A DNA stretch of 64,000 nt, taken from contig NZ_CAKKNB010000001.1 of the NCBI RefSeq assembly GCF_918741295.1, positions 1,178,001 to 1,242,000 of the forward strand. The letters run 5' to 3'. A model generated the notes under the pieces. The model was given only the letters and a program-made list of their open reading frames with translations, searched no databases and was not told the DNA's origin. Each line of letters opens with the position of its first letter. Within the stretch, counting starts at the first letter, position 1. A program made the position numbers and the translations under genes. Origin of the DNA: Aquabacterium sp. CECT 9606 (lineage in GTDB: Bacteria > Pseudomonadota > Gammaproteobacteria > Burkholderiales > Burkholderiaceae_C). This document shows, one piece after another, positions 37,900-47,685 of this stretch.

Positions 37900-40674
37900 T
37901 TATTTTTTCAGAAGGTCTTTCACGATGCCCGTCGCGTTGTCCACCGCCGCTCCGGCGTCCTCAATAACCTGCTTGCCAGACTGCCTAAGCAATGACTTCT
38001 TCGATGCCAGCGCCCCATCATTGGTCTCGACGATCTCCGCTTTTGCATCGAAACCGGTTTGATCTGCCTTTGAACTTGCGCGTATCTCGGCACCTCGGGT
38101 CTGAACCTCTTGTCTTGCCGGTGATGGCTCAGGGGCGGGGGCTGGTTGGCCTGCACGCGCAGACTTGCCGAAGCGAGACACCTGTCGATCATTGCTTCGA
38201 TGGCGATCATCGAGCGCCGGATTCAAGGCTGTGTCGGCCTTTTCTTGTCGGTGTTGAACTTGAACGTCTTCAAACGAAGATGGCAATGCCGTGCCATCGG
38301 AGAACACCCGATTGGGCTTGAGTGACTGCCTGGCCAGTTCTGAGGCCATCAAGGCCTGGGCCGCTTTGCTGTCGCTCCCGTATTGCTCTGCATAGCGAGT
38401 GAACATCTCCAGGTTGTGCGGATCCTGCGCAATGTCGATGGAGATGGTTTCGCCCTTTTCATACGCGGAAGTTAGGCGCTCTGACAGAGCGGTGCGTTCA
38501 GCAAGGCTTGCCTCCGCACGTTCAGATCGCGTGGCCGTGTTCGTCAGCCTGGACGCCATGTCACGGGCCTCTCGGGAGTCGCTGCTGATGGTGTTGATGA
38601 AGCTCGAATCTCGGGAGACTCGGTCACCGAATTGCTTGAAGTCGGCTATTTGCTCGCTGGTCAAACTGCTCAGCACCTTGCGTTCATCGGCGGATAGGCC
38701 CGACAGGTAGCTCTTGTCAGCGCTGGCATTGGCTTTTGCGCCAGCGAAGCGCCCGTCAACGCCCACATGTCCAGACGCACCAAATGCGATGCGCGCTACC
38801 TGAGACTGTGAAAGCCCTGTGCTGTCGGCGATGCCCTTGGAGATCTGGTCCAGGCGATTGAGTGTTTCTCCAAATTGCTCGAAGCTGCTGGACGTGGATC
38901 CGCTGCTGCTGCGGCCAGAGCGAAGGCTGCTCAGTCCTCGCGTGAATGCTTCGGAGAGGGCTGCGGAGCGATCCGAACTGGCAGCCAAGGCTTCGCTGCG
39001 TGCCGCAGTGACCTGCCTGCTCGCATCAGACACATCCTGTTCAGACACCCGCATGGATACCACCCGCGAAGCAAACCCCTGGTTGCGCAACAGGCTGACG
39101 GCAGTTCTCCCAGTCAGGCTGTTCGACGAAAAGGTGTTACCACTCAAGTCGCTTTGCCAACTGCTCATGAACGCCGAGGTTCGGTTAGGTGCCAGTTGTG
39201 CCTGGTCCATGGTGACATTGCCCATGTTCATGTTGCCGGTGGCAGCAGACGCTGTGCTGCCGGTCAGCATGCTTTGCAGGCCGGACAAGCCACCCACCAG
39301 GGCGGTCCCGACACCCTCCATCTTCTTCAAAGCCGCCCAGGCAATGACAGGAATGCTGATTGCAAGGTAGCCCACAACAGCCTCACCTGAGATGGCGCCC
39401 GAATAGATCGTCGAGGCGGTTCGCAAAGACAGGGCCTTGGTGCCCGAGCCGATGTCTGAAGCCGCAGCCAGATCGTAGGCCGCGTAGATGGACGCCATGT
39501 AGTTCAACACCGCGTACAGCGGGGGCCACAGTTGGATCCAGATCAGGATGGCGGCGTAGCCTTTGAAGGCCAGCATCGTGTCGCGCCCGCTGGTCAGCGG
39601 CAAGAGCAGCACCATCAAGGGGAACATTGCGTAGGTGAGCGCTTCAATGACGTTGCGGAACACGGGCAGGGCTTGCTCGGCCACCTTGCCGTTGTTGATC
39701 CACGCGGCGTTCTGCTGAGCGACGGCTTGTGCTCGGCCAACGGCCAGCACCATGGCCGCTGGGTCGTTGACCTTCTGTCCGACGATGGTGCTGGTGTCGT
39801 TGATCGCATTGAGCATGGCACTTTGGCGGATCAGGTCGGCAGCGGTGGTGGCCGCATCGGCGATGTTGTTCTTGATGTACGCCTGCTGAATCTGGTTGGC
39901 GATGACGGCTGCGGCTGCGGCACCAGGCAGGGTGGGGTTCAACTCGAAGGCCAGGCGACCCTGAATCTGGTTGATCTGCGCTGGCAGTCGGCCATTGAGG
40001 TTTGTGTAGATGTTGGGGCAGGTGTCCACATCGATGCCCGCAGCGCTGGTGACCGTGCTGAAGCGCGCAGGATTGGGCGTGGCCATGAGGGGCCAGACGT
40101 CTGCGGATGTCGAGAACACGGCAGGACCAATCGTTCCGTCGATGAGGTCATACATCGTGCAGTTGTGAATGAAGTTGATCAAGTCAGTACGGAAGTTCGG
40201 ATCCTGAAACGTCACCTTGCTGGTGCTCCTGATCAGCCGGTTGCCAAACATCAGGCCGTTCTTCTCGTAGGTAAGTTCGCTGGGCAAGGCGCCTGGGCCG
40301 GGAATGGTCTGGAAGGCGGTTTCGAACAGGCTTGTCAGGGTGTGGCCAATGGTGCTGGTGATGCTGCCGAGCATGACCATGCCGAAGGGCACGTTGGCCA
40401 CGACCTTGACCGGGGCTCCGCCTGTCTTGTCCACGATGCCCACGGTGGCCCTGGGCAGGATCAGGATGGAGAACACCAGCAGCACTGTGCCCAGCCACTT
40501 CCAGCCTTGCAGCTTCTCAGGGGCAAAGGCGTAGGCGATCAGGGCGGCCACGAAGCCGCAGAAAGCCACGGCGGCAACGGCCGACATGTAGTCGCCCGAG
40601 GCGTGGATGGCCGCTGCTGCATTGAAGACGCCGAACAGGCTGTCCGCGTTCTGGTAAGCGTAGATCTCCCACAT
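37900..40674 (-). CDS. traG: F-type conjugative transfer protein TraG
   Basis: 924 residues. The N-terminal half (about 1-450) is a multi-spanning TraG_N membrane region ('[24 protein letters not shown]' start is typical). The C-terminal half is soluble, Ser/Ala-rich, mostly helical. In F-like systems TraG works in pilus assembly and mating-pair stabilisation, and its C-terminal part is the target of entry exclusion. Last gene of the tra run, 24 bp after traH. A small membrane-protein gene converges on its 3' end. Confidence 0.9.
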   Translation of the reverse strand: MWEIYAYQNADSLFGVFNAAAAIHASGDYMSAVAAVAFCGFVAALIAYAFAPEKLQGWKWLGTVLLVFSILILPRATVGIVDKTGGAPVKVVANVPFGMVMLGSITSTIGHTLTSLFETAFQTIPGPGALPSELTYEKNGLMFGNRLIRSTSKVTFQDPNFRTDLINFIHNCTMYDLIDGTIGPAVFSTSADVWPLMATPNPARFSTVTSAAGIDVDTCPNIYTNLNGRLPAQINQIQGRLAFELNPTLPGAAAAAVIANQIQQAYIKNNIADAATTAADLIRQSAMLNAINDTSTIVGQKVNDPAAMVLAVGRAQAVAQQNAAWINNGKVAEQALPVFRNVIEALTYAMFPLMVLLLPLTSGRDTMLAFKGYAAILIWIQLWPPLYAVLNYMASIYAAYDLAAASDIGSGTKALSLRTASTIYSGAISGEAVVGYLAISIPVIAWAALKKMEGVGTALVGGLSGLQSMLTGSTASAATGNMNMGNVTMDQAQLAPNRTSAFMSSWQSDLSGNTFSSNSLTGRTAVSLLRNQGFASRVVSMRVSEQDVSDASRQVTAARSEALAASSDRSAALSEAFTRGLSSLRSGRSSSGSTSSSFEQFGETLNRLDQISKGIADSTGLSQSQVARIAFGASGHVGVDGRFAGAKANASADKSYLSGLSADERKVLSSLTSEQIADFKQFGDRVSRDSSFINTISSDSREARDMASRLTNTATRSERAEASLAERTALSERLTSAYEKGETISIDIAQDPHNLEMFTRYAEQYGSDSKAAQALMASELARQSLKPNRVFSDGTALPSSFEDVQVQHRQEKADTALNPALDDRHRSNDRQVSRFGKSARAGQPAPAPEPSPARQEVQTRGAEIRASSKADQTGFDAKAEIVETNDGALASKKSLLRQSGKQVIEDAGAAVDNATGIVKDLLKK

Positions 40675-40698
40675 GGCATCCCCTGTGGTCGGTGAAGG

Positions 40699-42156
40699 TC
40701 AACGAGCCATGTAAGCAGCCTGCTGCCCAAGCATGTCCATCACGTGCTGCGGCATGCTGGATCGCAATTGCCGCTCCAACTGTTCCAGGTGGCTGGAGAC
40801 AGCTCGGTAAGAGCCGACCTTCTGATACAGGAGGTTCTTCTCTTGAGAGAGTTGCTGCAGCATGACCAGGGCGCGTTGACGAATCTGGACCGCCTGTTCG
40901 CGCTGTGTCTTTTGCAGTTGATAGTCCTTGTCGAGCGCAGCCAAGCCGACGCGCAGATTGCGCTCCAGGAACACATAGGCATAGTCCGCTGCGATCACGT
41001 CGCGGTATTGGGCGATGAGGCTGTCCGCCAGGCCCGATCCTGGGATGGTCGCGCCCACCGACAGCATTTTGTAGACCGGCTCGGTGGTCTGGTTGACGAA
41101 ACCGACTTCTGCCGAGTTGTTGGGAATGGCGGTCCGGGTGGCGATTTTTTCCGCGATGGAGCGCATCAGTGCCTCGACTTTGGCGGTGAATGGCGTGTGT
41201 GTGTAGGTGGTGTTGAGGGTCACGGCATCACAGTTCACGTAGTCATTGCACTTGAGCAGGTGCTGGGTGACGTTCACGCCAGCGCCAGCACTTTGCCCAT
41301 AGAGCAACTGGCTGATCGAGGTAAGTGTGGCGGCGATGGGTTCCGGGTCGCGGGCGGCTTCTTCCGGGTGGTAGATGACGGTGCCCACCATGCTCATGAT
41401 CAGTTCACGCTCCTGATCGTCCAGGGAGACCCCGGTGTACTTCAGGGCCTTCCAGGTCAGGTTTCCCACGAAGGGCGCCTTGTTGCGCACATTGGCATCG
41501 CCTGAGGTGCGGGCCGAAGCGAGGATGCTGGGCCGGTCGGAAGCGCAACGCCTGCGTGCCGCGTCACGGTCGCTTTCCATGCCCATCTCGATGGCGAGGT
41601 CGGCGCAGGTCTCCTGCGAGCTGTACCCCGTGGCCTCGGCCGCCGTGCTGACGATGGCCTTGGCGGTTTCGCAGGAGTTGATGCGGGCATTGTTGATCCA
41701 GGTCTCCAGGCCCTTGGCCCACTTGCTCAAGCCGCCCAGGAGGGGGGAGACGGCTTCGAGCGCCAGTTGAAAGGCGATGCCGGGCAGGGCGGCGGTGATG
41801 TTCTTCAGCATGTTCTTGAACTCGCTGGCCGAGATGTGCGAGAACGATCCGCCGAACACATCGATGCCACCGCAGCCCGCCTTGGCGCTGGGGAACTGAA
41901 TGGCGGCGAGTTGGTACACCTTGTTGGGGGAGCGCATGAACAGACTGCCGCCGGTGTAGGTGTTCATGGTCTGGCCACGGAAGGCGCCTGGTGCGGTGTA
42001 GTTGCCGATGGCTCCCAGGTTGTTGAACATGCTGTTCACCTCGGCATTGAGGTCTCCTGCATGCAGGGGCAGCGGCGACGCGATGAGCAGAATGGCCATC
42101 AATGCGGCGATAGCGCGCTTGAAGTGCGGGAGGGGCAGGTGCGGTGTCTGGATCAT
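40699..42156 (-). CDS. traH: F-type pilus assembly protein TraH
   Basis: 485 residues with a signal peptide ('AIAALMAILLIASPLPLHAGDLN'). Family features: 'MFNNLGAIGNYTAPGAFRGQTMNTYTGGSLFMR', 'AGCGGIDVFGGSFSHISASEFKNMLKNI' and a C-terminal coiled-coil stretch. A periplasmic/outer-membrane component needed for pilus extension with TraF and TraW. Follows traF by 9 bp. Confidence 0.94.
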   Translation of the reverse strand: MIQTPHLPLPHFKRAIAALMAILLIASPLPLHAGDLNAEVNSMFNNLGAIGNYTAPGAFRGQTMNTYTGGSLFMRSPNKVYQLAAIQFPSAKAGCGGIDVFGGSFSHISASEFKNMLKNITAALPGIAFQLALEAVSPLLGGLSKWAKGLETWINNARINSCETAKAIVSTAAEATGYSSQETCADLAIEMGMESDRDAARRRCASDRPSILASARTSGDANVRNKAPFVGNLTWKALKYTGVSLDDQERELIMSMVGTVIYHPEEAARDPEPIAATLTSISQLLYGQSAGAGVNVTQHLLKCNDYVNCDAVTLNTTYTHTPFTAKVEALMRSIAEKIATRTAIPNNSAEVGFVNQTTEPVYKMLSVGATIPGSGLADSLIAQYRDVIAADYAYVFLERNLRVGLAALDKDYQLQKTQREQAVQIRQRALVMLQQLSQEKNLLYQKVGSYRAVSSHLEQLERQLRSSMPQHVMDMLGQQAAYMAR

Positions 42157-42165
42157 GATCTGCTC

Positions 42166-43101
42166 CTATTGCAGAACGACTTGCCTGTTCACGCTGGGCA
42201 ACATGGCCTGGGCAGCCGGTGTGCTCACCGTGGTGATGCGCTCCAGCAATTCGGATTCAGACAGCACGCCAAAGCCAATGGGTGTGATCTGCCCGGTGTA
42301 GGGCTGGGCCAGGAATACCGCTGGCACTTGGGTGACCTTCAGGGTGTTGGCGATGCCGTTGTCGGCTCGGGCATCTGCAAAGCCAGGCATGGGGCCGCCA
42401 TCCACGCTGATGGCCACCACCTTGATGCCGTGGCGCGCCTCGAAAGCCGTCAGCGTGGGGGCGAAGGCGTGGCAGTACGGGCAGTCACTGCGGAAGAAAA
42501 AGAACAGGACGTGGTCCTTGCCCAGTGAGGCGATGGATTGGGAACGGCTGAGCAACTGGTCCCGGTCGAACACCTCCAGCGCCTTGGCGTTGACTGGGCG
42601 GCCATGTACGGTGGGGTCCAGCTCCGGTGTGGCCCAGGCGACGCGCTGGGCGACGTCGGCGAAGTAGGACGCTCTGGCCACAACCTTGGCTTCCAGTTCC
42701 ATGTAGCGGCGCACATTGGCCTCGGTCGGCCGCATGATCGCGATGTTGCGGTAGGACTCGACCGCCTTTTGTAGCCTTTCGAATTCGACCAGTTCGGGCG
42801 CTCTGGCCGGGCGAGTGGCCGGTGTGGGGGGCGCTGCTGAAGTGGGCGGCGTGAGGGCGGGCGTCTTGGGTTGAGACGCAGGGTTGTCAGGTAGCTCGGG
42901 TTCGGGATCTTCGTAGAAGTGCCATCCTCGCCACGCATCTGACCAGTAAGGGGTGGCAATGGGCTCGTCCGGCTTTGGCAAGGCTTGCGCTTTTGCCTCG
43001 GGCGCTGCGTTGAGGCATGCGAAGGCGAGGATGGCGATGTTGGCAAGGCGTCTGAAAAGACCTGAGCGAGACGCCCATGACGGGCGAGATGGGCGAGGCA
43101 T
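42166..43101 (-). CDS. traF: F-type conjugal transfer protein TraF with thioredoxin-like site
   Basis: About 311 residues from 'MPRPSRPSWAS'; a longer frame upstream overlaps the previous gene and lacks support. Signal peptide, then Pro-rich linker, then 'WRGWHFYEDPEPE', the family start. The C-terminal thioredoxin-like domain carries 'FRSDCPYCHAFAPTL', a CXXC motif that F plasmid TraF lacks, so this protein may be a working disulfide enzyme (inference). Periplasmic. Confidence 0.88.
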   Translation of the reverse strand: MPRPSRPSWASRSGLFRRLANIAILAFACLNAAPEAKAQALPKPDEPIATPYWSDAWRGWHFYEDPEPELPDNPASQPKTPALTPPTSAAPPTPATRPARAPELVEFERLQKAVESYRNIAIMRPTEANVRRYMELEAKVVARASYFADVAQRVAWATPELDPTVHGRPVNAKALEVFDRDQLLSRSQSIASLGKDHVLFFFFRSDCPYCHAFAPTLTAFEARHGIKVVAISVDGGPMPGFADARADNGIANTLKVTQVPAVFLAQPYTGQITPIGFGVLSESELLERITTVSTPAAQAMLPSVNRQVVLQ

Positions 43102-43111
43102 GTCAATCTCC

Positions 43112-43534
43112 TCATTGCAGCGACTTGGGCGGCAAGCCATCGAGGCAGTAGTTGATCCCGAACTCGATGGATTGTTTGCGAGGGGCCTGGGCACCAGGTA
43201 ACCAGACACCGTCTTGCCAGAAGGTCACCTTCAGGCGGCTGCAACCAGGCTGGCGGTAGCGCTTGTCGGTGGTGACGTCGATGGAGATGGGTGTGTTGGC
43301 CTTGAAGCGCTGGCTGATGGCGTCGGCAGATTCGCCTGTCAAGGTGCCGTGTGCCTTTCCGTCTGGCGCTTGCAGTGCCATCACCATCAGCACTCTGGCG
43401 TCTTTGACGGGCATTCGACCGACGGACGTTTCGGGCGATCTCTCAGGCGTTTGCGTTTGTGCTTGGCAATTCACTGCCATCGCCATCGCCGTGATGGAAA
43501 TGACCTTGATCGGTGTCCTGAGGTGCTGTGTCAT
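43112..43534 (-). CDS. Hypothetical secreted protein between traN and traF
   Basis: About 140 residues with a signal peptide ('VISITAMAMAVNCQAQ') and no recognised family. Features: 'VLMVMALQAPDGKAHGTLTG' and two Cys near the C-terminus ('PGCSRLKVTFW', 'INYCLDGLPP') that may pair. The ATG overlaps the traN stop (ATGA) and traF follows by 10 bp, so it is translated with the pilus assembly genes and is probably a periplasmic accessory of that machine. Confidence 0.7.
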   Translation of the reverse strand: MTQHLRTPIKVISITAMAMAVNCQAQTQTPERSPETSVGRMPVKDARVLMVMALQAPDGKAHGTLTGESADAISQRFKANTPISIDVTTDKRYRQPGCSRLKVTFWQDGVWLPGAQAPRKQSIEFGINYCLDGLPPKSLQ

Positions 43535-45855
43535 TGGCAACGCCCCTGTCCGTAGTAGCAGTTGGGCACCTTGGCGCTGTTGCCGCTTTGGATGGCACCC
43601 AGGTTCGGGTTGTTGGGCACGATGGAGGCGTAGAACTCGGTGAGGTCCATCGCTGCGAAGTCCAGGCTTTGCAGCTGAGCGATGGTGAAGCCTGAGCAGT
43701 CGGGGTTCTGGCCGCTGCCCCAGCCCTTGCCAATCTGCATGCGCCCCTGCTCATTGACTATCCGGGCGAGTTTGCTGTTGAAGCAGCATTTGCCTGTGGT
43801 GTGCTCCAGGCACGACACGCAGGCACCAAGAACGCGAAGACACGATGAGCACCATGACCCCGTGGCGTGGCACAGCCCCGCGCCTTCTCTCATGGCCAGC
43901 TTGCCCTCTTCTTCATTGCAGGACATCATCGACATGACGATGTAGATCACCACAGCGATGGCCAGCGACCAGGGATCGAACGCGACCACCATGCTGTCGC
44001 CTGCATAGAGCACCGACGATCCGGCGGGCAGAGCGGTGCCGTTGACGGCCACGGTGACGCCGTAACTGGTGAAGGAGCCGCTGAAGCCGCCGCTGGTGAG
44101 CAGTGCGGACATGCCCTGGTATATGAACTCCCGGTTCTCGGAGTTCATCAGCACGTCGTATACCAGGCGTGAGCCCACACCGAAGGTGCTCTGGTTGCTC
44201 ATCCCAGCGCCAGCGCTGTCCGAGTCGCAACAATCTTTGAACAGACGGTCTCGGCAGTGGTTGCCTTCGCCCTTGAAAACCTGCATCAGCTTGGTGTCCA
44301 GGTACACACCGGCTTCTCGGGCGGCTTCCAGCATCGACATGGAGCGGGCAAAGTCCGCGTCGTTCGTGTAGCTCGTGTTGAAGCAACTGTCACCCAGGCA
44401 AAAGACATTGGATGGGCAGTTGGTTGCTGTCGTGATCGGTTGGGCGCTGGCCGGGCAGGTGTAGCTGTCCTGGTAGACCTCGCACATGCCTGTGGCAGCG
44501 TTGGTTTGCTTGCATGTGCTGCTTCCCAGCGTGCAGCCTTGGCTCAGCAAGGGGGCGCATTCGTCTGTGAGGGCACCGGATGTGCAAGAAAGGGTGCGCT
44601 CGTAGGACCAGCAAGCGCGGGTGACGGCTCGGCCATCGATCACCTTGGTGGCGGGGCCATCCACGCACCTGTCGGCTGTGGTAACGGTGCAGCGTCCGCC
44701 TGCTTCGAGTGGGGCGCTCTTGTCATCCCAGACATCGGTTTCGATGTGGTTCATGGTGGGCTGCTGGAAAGACAAGGGGATGCTCCAGCCAGAAGCGCCG
44801 ACCAGGCTGGCCGCGCCCGCATCCTGAGCGCAGCGGGGCTCTGTGCGGCTGACCACGACAGAGGGGCCGCTGTCACAGCCCATGCGGGGGCGGGGCATGG
44901 TGAGCGTGAAGCAGCGATCAGCCGGGCCCGCCGATTGGATGCGGCTGGACCAGTAGGCCTGCAACTGGTCGCCGCGCACGGTGCCGGTCGGGCAGGCATA
45001 GACCGGCGTGCCGAACTGGAAGTTGTAGTTGCACTGGCCGGATGAACAGCCGGATCCAGGCATCATGACCACCTTGAAGGGGCGCCAGCAATGGCCACCC
45101 CAGTGTGGTGAGAGGTCGGTGACGAACGCGGGTTGCGTAGCTGGCGTGCTGGGCAGTTCGAGGTTTTGCCACCCGATGCAGGCGCCGTTGCCACCTGCCG
45201 CATAGAAGCGAAATTGTTGCAACTGGTCGGTGCGGATGCGGCACTGGGCCTCGGCCACCATGTAGTCGGCACCGTTGCGATTGGCTTGACCATGCGCAAA
45301 CCAGTCGCCAGCTGTGCAACTGGGGACGAGTTCGACTTGCACCGTCAGATCCCGCCGGGTGGCGTAGTTGCCCACACCGTTGTAGCGTTGGCACTGTTTG
45401 GTGACCGCGCCTGCTGGTGTGGTGACGTCGGCGGTGGCGCAGCCGCTGTAATAGGAGGAGAGGCTGCCAAGGGCGAGAGACGGGTTTGCGGCGATGTCCC
45501 GCGCGCCCATGACTGCGGGGTCGTAGGGCGAAATGGCAGGGCGTGGCGTGTTGGCCGAGTTGAGCGCGCCGCGTTGGGCCTGGCACACCGGGTCATCGGG
45601 CGTGCTGGTGCAGGCGGTGAGGCGCGCGTTGGCCGGGCCTGACAAGCTGGGTTGGCCGTAGTAGGCCGCCTCAGCGGGCGTGCGGGTGTATCCCGGCACA
45701 TTGGCCGTTGCGTTGGGCCTGCTGACCGTGCCCCGAATCACCGGGTTGGCCGCTTGACCGGCGGCGGTGCCTTCTTCGTGTGGCCCAGCCAGTGCCATCG
45801 TCTGCGCCGTGACGAAGCACCAGAGGGTGAAGCAGGTGACGAGTCGGCGCAGCAT
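43531..45855 (-). CDS. traN: Mating-pair stabilisation protein TraN
   Basis: 774 residues, signal peptide and unusually many Cys (over 50), as expected for the disulfide-rich outer-membrane TraN. Conserved-type segments: 'CFNTSYTNDADFARSMSMLEAAREAG', 'VFKGEGNHCRDRLFKDCCDSDSAG', 'LVYDVLMNSENREFIYQGM' and 'GKCCFNSKLARIVNEQGR'. TraN contacts the recipient cell surface and sets recipient preference; the variable central region would fix specificity. Its folding probably needs the DsbC-like and TraF proteins encoded alongside. Confidence 0.93.
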   Translation of the reverse strand: MLRRLVTCFTLWCFVTAQTMALAGPHEEGTAAGQAANPVIRGTVSRPNATANVPGYTRTPAEAAYYGQPSLSGPANARLTACTSTPDDPVCQAQRGALNSANTPRPAISPYDPAVMGARDIAANPSLALGSLSSYYSGCATADVTTPAGAVTKQCQRYNGVGNYATRRDLTVQVELVPSCTAGDWFAHGQANRNGADYMVAEAQCRIRTDQLQQFRFYAAGGNGACIGWQNLELPSTPATQPAFVTDLSPHWGGHCWRPFKVVMMPGSGCSSGQCNYNFQFGTPVYACPTGTVRGDQLQAYWSSRIQSAGPADRCFTLTMPRPRMGCDSGPSVVVSRTEPRCAQDAGAASLVGASGWSIPLSFQQPTMNHIETDVWDDKSAPLEAGGRCTVTTADRCVDGPATKVIDGRAVTRACWSYERTLSCTSGALTDECAPLLSQGCTLGSSTCKQTNAATGMCEVYQDSYTCPASAQPITTATNCPSNVFCLGDSCFNTSYTNDADFARSMSMLEAAREAGVYLDTKLMQVFKGEGNHCRDRLFKDCCDSDSAGAGMSNQSTFGVGSRLVYDVLMNSENREFIYQGMSALLTSGGFSGSFTSYGVTVAVNGTALPAGSSVLYAGDSMVVAFDPWSLAIAVVIYIVMSMMSCNEEEGKLAMREGAGLCHATGSWCSSCLRVLGACVSCLEHTTGKCCFNSKLARIVNEQGRMQIGKGWGSGQNPDCSGFTIAQLQSLDFAAMDLTEFYASIVPNNPNLGAIQSGNSAKVPNCYYGQGRCQ

Positions 45856-45863
45856 GACGATCC

Positions 45864-46646
45864 CTAACCCTTGAGCCGTTGGATGAAGGCGCCGACATCC
45901 TTGCTGAAGCGGGGTGTGCGGTGCTGAATGTGGCCCAAGGCGTAGTCCAGGCTCACGTCTCCGGCTAGGCGGACATGGTCATTGGGCGGCGCACAACTGC
46001 CTCGACCACCATCACCACAGGGCGTGCCGTCAGCGCCCTCACGCACCAGCACAAAACTGGGTACCTGTGTGATGGCGTAGCGCTCGAAAGCTTGCGGGTC
46101 GATCTGGAAGGCCACCGACTGACCTGCCAACAATGCCTGTGTTCGCGCAACGGTGTCGCGCAGGGAGCCATTTAGCAGGCCTCTGATCAGCAGGGATGCC
46201 TTGGCACGTGCCGCTTGGCTGACCAGTCTCTTGAGCGTGGCCTCGGGCATCGACAGGCTGATGAACACCATCAGGATCGGGCCACCACTCATGTCCTTGC
46301 CCACCCCGGTGCCGGGGGGCTGGGCGGTTTTCATCTGCAGGGCGTAGGCTTTGGACAGCGCTTCGAGGTCCACAGGCGCTTTGGCTTGGGGCTGCGGGAG
46401 CGCATCAATTCTTGGTCCCGCTGTGTTGGGCACACGTTCCAAGTCTGCGGCGCTGGGCACGCCGTGCGCTTTCCGAGCACGTTCGATGTCCTGGTCCGTG
46501 ATGGTGGGTTGCGCGCGCCTGGCCCGAGCCATGTCTGCTTCGGTGATGACCGGTGTGGTTTGGGCCTGTGCGCTCAGTGCAAGCAGCATGGACAGGCCAA
46601 GACCGAAGCCCCAGCGTGAGGTTTGATGGAAGTCAGAAGCCGACAC
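45864..46646 (-). CDS. trbC: F-type pilus assembly protein TrbC
   Basis: About 260 residues. A GTG start at 46646 puts a signal peptide ('GFGLGLSMLLALSAQAQ') at the N-terminus and overlaps the traU end by 14 bp; a longer frame begins at 46691. The C-terminal half is the F-type TrbC domain, a thioredoxin-like fold: 'PILMVFISLSMPEATLKRLVSQAARA', 'ASLLIRGLLNGSL', 'QIDPQAFERYAITQVPSFVL'. Periplasmic partner of TraW; the two act together in pilus assembly. Confidence 0.9.
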   Translation of the reverse strand: MSASDFHQTSRWGFGLGLSMLLALSAQAQTTPVITEADMARARRAQPTITDQDIERARKAHGVPSAADLERVPNTAGPRIDALPQPQAKAPVDLEALSKAYALQMKTAQPPGTGVGKDMSGGPILMVFISLSMPEATLKRLVSQAARAKASLLIRGLLNGSLRDTVARTQALLAGQSVAFQIDPQAFERYAITQVPSFVLVREGADGTPCGDGGRGSCAPPNDHVRLAGDVSLDYALGHIQHRTPRFSKDVGAFIQRLKG

Positions 46647-47685
46647 AGCAGTTCCTTTTGCGAAACAACATGAAGGCGAAGTCTTCGCCACGCACCGGGT
46701 ATTCCTTGCCGGCCCCCCAGATCACGGTGCTGCGCCCGAAAGGCTGGCAGCACCTGCCGCCGTCCTTTTCGGTGTTGGGGATGGGGTAGGTGAGTTGTGT
46801 CTTGTAGGCCGTCTTGTCCATGACGGGCTCGAAGTAGGGGCCACACAGGCCGGGCGTGCCATGCCACCCCCAGGCGATCAATTCGCGGTGCATCTTGGCG
46901 GTCAGGCGCTGGGCCAGCAGAACGGCCGTGCGAACACCGCCCAAGTGGTAGGGCACCTGGCCGTCCAGCGGGTAGATGCCGCCCTGGCATCCTGCGCACC
47001 AGAACAATTCCTTGATGCCAAAGCCCAGTGAGGCGGCCACGCAATCGGCGGCGCAGGCGGCAATCGCGATGGGGTTGGCGAACAACACCGCATCCGGGTT
47101 GAGGATCAGGGTCAACTCGTCGTCGTTCCACAGCGGATCGACCTCGGTGAGATAGGCCAGATCGAAGCTGCCCTTTTCCAGGCAGGGAAAGTCGGTCACG
47201 ACCTCCAGCCAATAGAGCATCGGGTTCACATAGAAATGGGCCTGGTAGAAGCTGCCGCCATCTCCGTCGCCTTCAGCGTGGGTGAAGCGTGCGGCCTCCG
47301 GGGCAGGCAGGCCTGGGTTCAGGTCGATGCCGCCCAGTGAGGTCAGGCAGAACGGCTTGCGCACGACTTCGACATGGCGAGCCGGTTCCCAAAAGCCGAT
47401 AGACAGACCGATGACCGGGTTCACGCCGCAACTGCACACAGGGCTGCCTGGGTTGGCAATGTCTTCCTGGCCGCCGAAGTTGGCGATGGGGATGCTGCCC
47501 AGGCTGATGGGCAGGATGCAGCTCCAGCAGATGTCGGTGACGGGGTTGGGGAACTTGCCTGTGCAGGTGGCGATGCCCGCCGCGTGGCTGTGCTTGCTGG
47601 TCATGGCCAGCAAGCAAATCAACAGGATCACCGCGATGTGATCCCACGATTGACGCCATCTTGCTTTTGGGGTGGATCGGGTCAT
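46633..47685 (-). CDS. traU: Conjugal transfer protein TraU
   Basis: 350 residues, signal peptide ending 'TSKHSHAAG', then Cys-rich TraU: 'CTGKFPNPVTDICWSCILPISLGSIPIA', 'CSCGVNPVIGLSIGFWEPARHVEVVRKPFCLTSLGGID', 'AACAADCVAASLGF', 'WCAGCQGGIYPLDGQV' and C-terminal 'FRKRNCCVGF'. A periplasmic protein needed mainly for DNA transfer. The ATG overlaps the traW stop. Confidence 0.95.
   Translation of the reverse strand: MTRSTPKARWRQSWDHIAVILLICLLAMTSKHSHAAGIATCTGKFPNPVTDICWSCILPISLGSIPIANFGGQEDIANPGSPVCSCGVNPVIGLSIGFWEPARHVEVVRKPFCLTSLGGIDLNPGLPAPEAARFTHAEGDGDGGSFYQAHFYVNPMLYWLEVVTDFPCLEKGSFDLAYLTEVDPLWNDDELTLILNPDAVLFANPIAIAACAADCVAASLGFGIKELFWCAGCQGGIYPLDGQVPYHLGGVRTAVLLAQRLTAKMHRELIAWGWHGTPGLCGPYFEPVMDKTAYKTQLTYPIPNTEKDGGRCCQPFGRSTVIWGAGKEYPVRGEDFAFMLFRKRNCCVGF

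Noticed and set aside
39532..40695. A 387-codon plus-strand frame over traG
   Set aside because: Antisense to the membrane-spanning N-terminal part of traG, with no recognisable domain.
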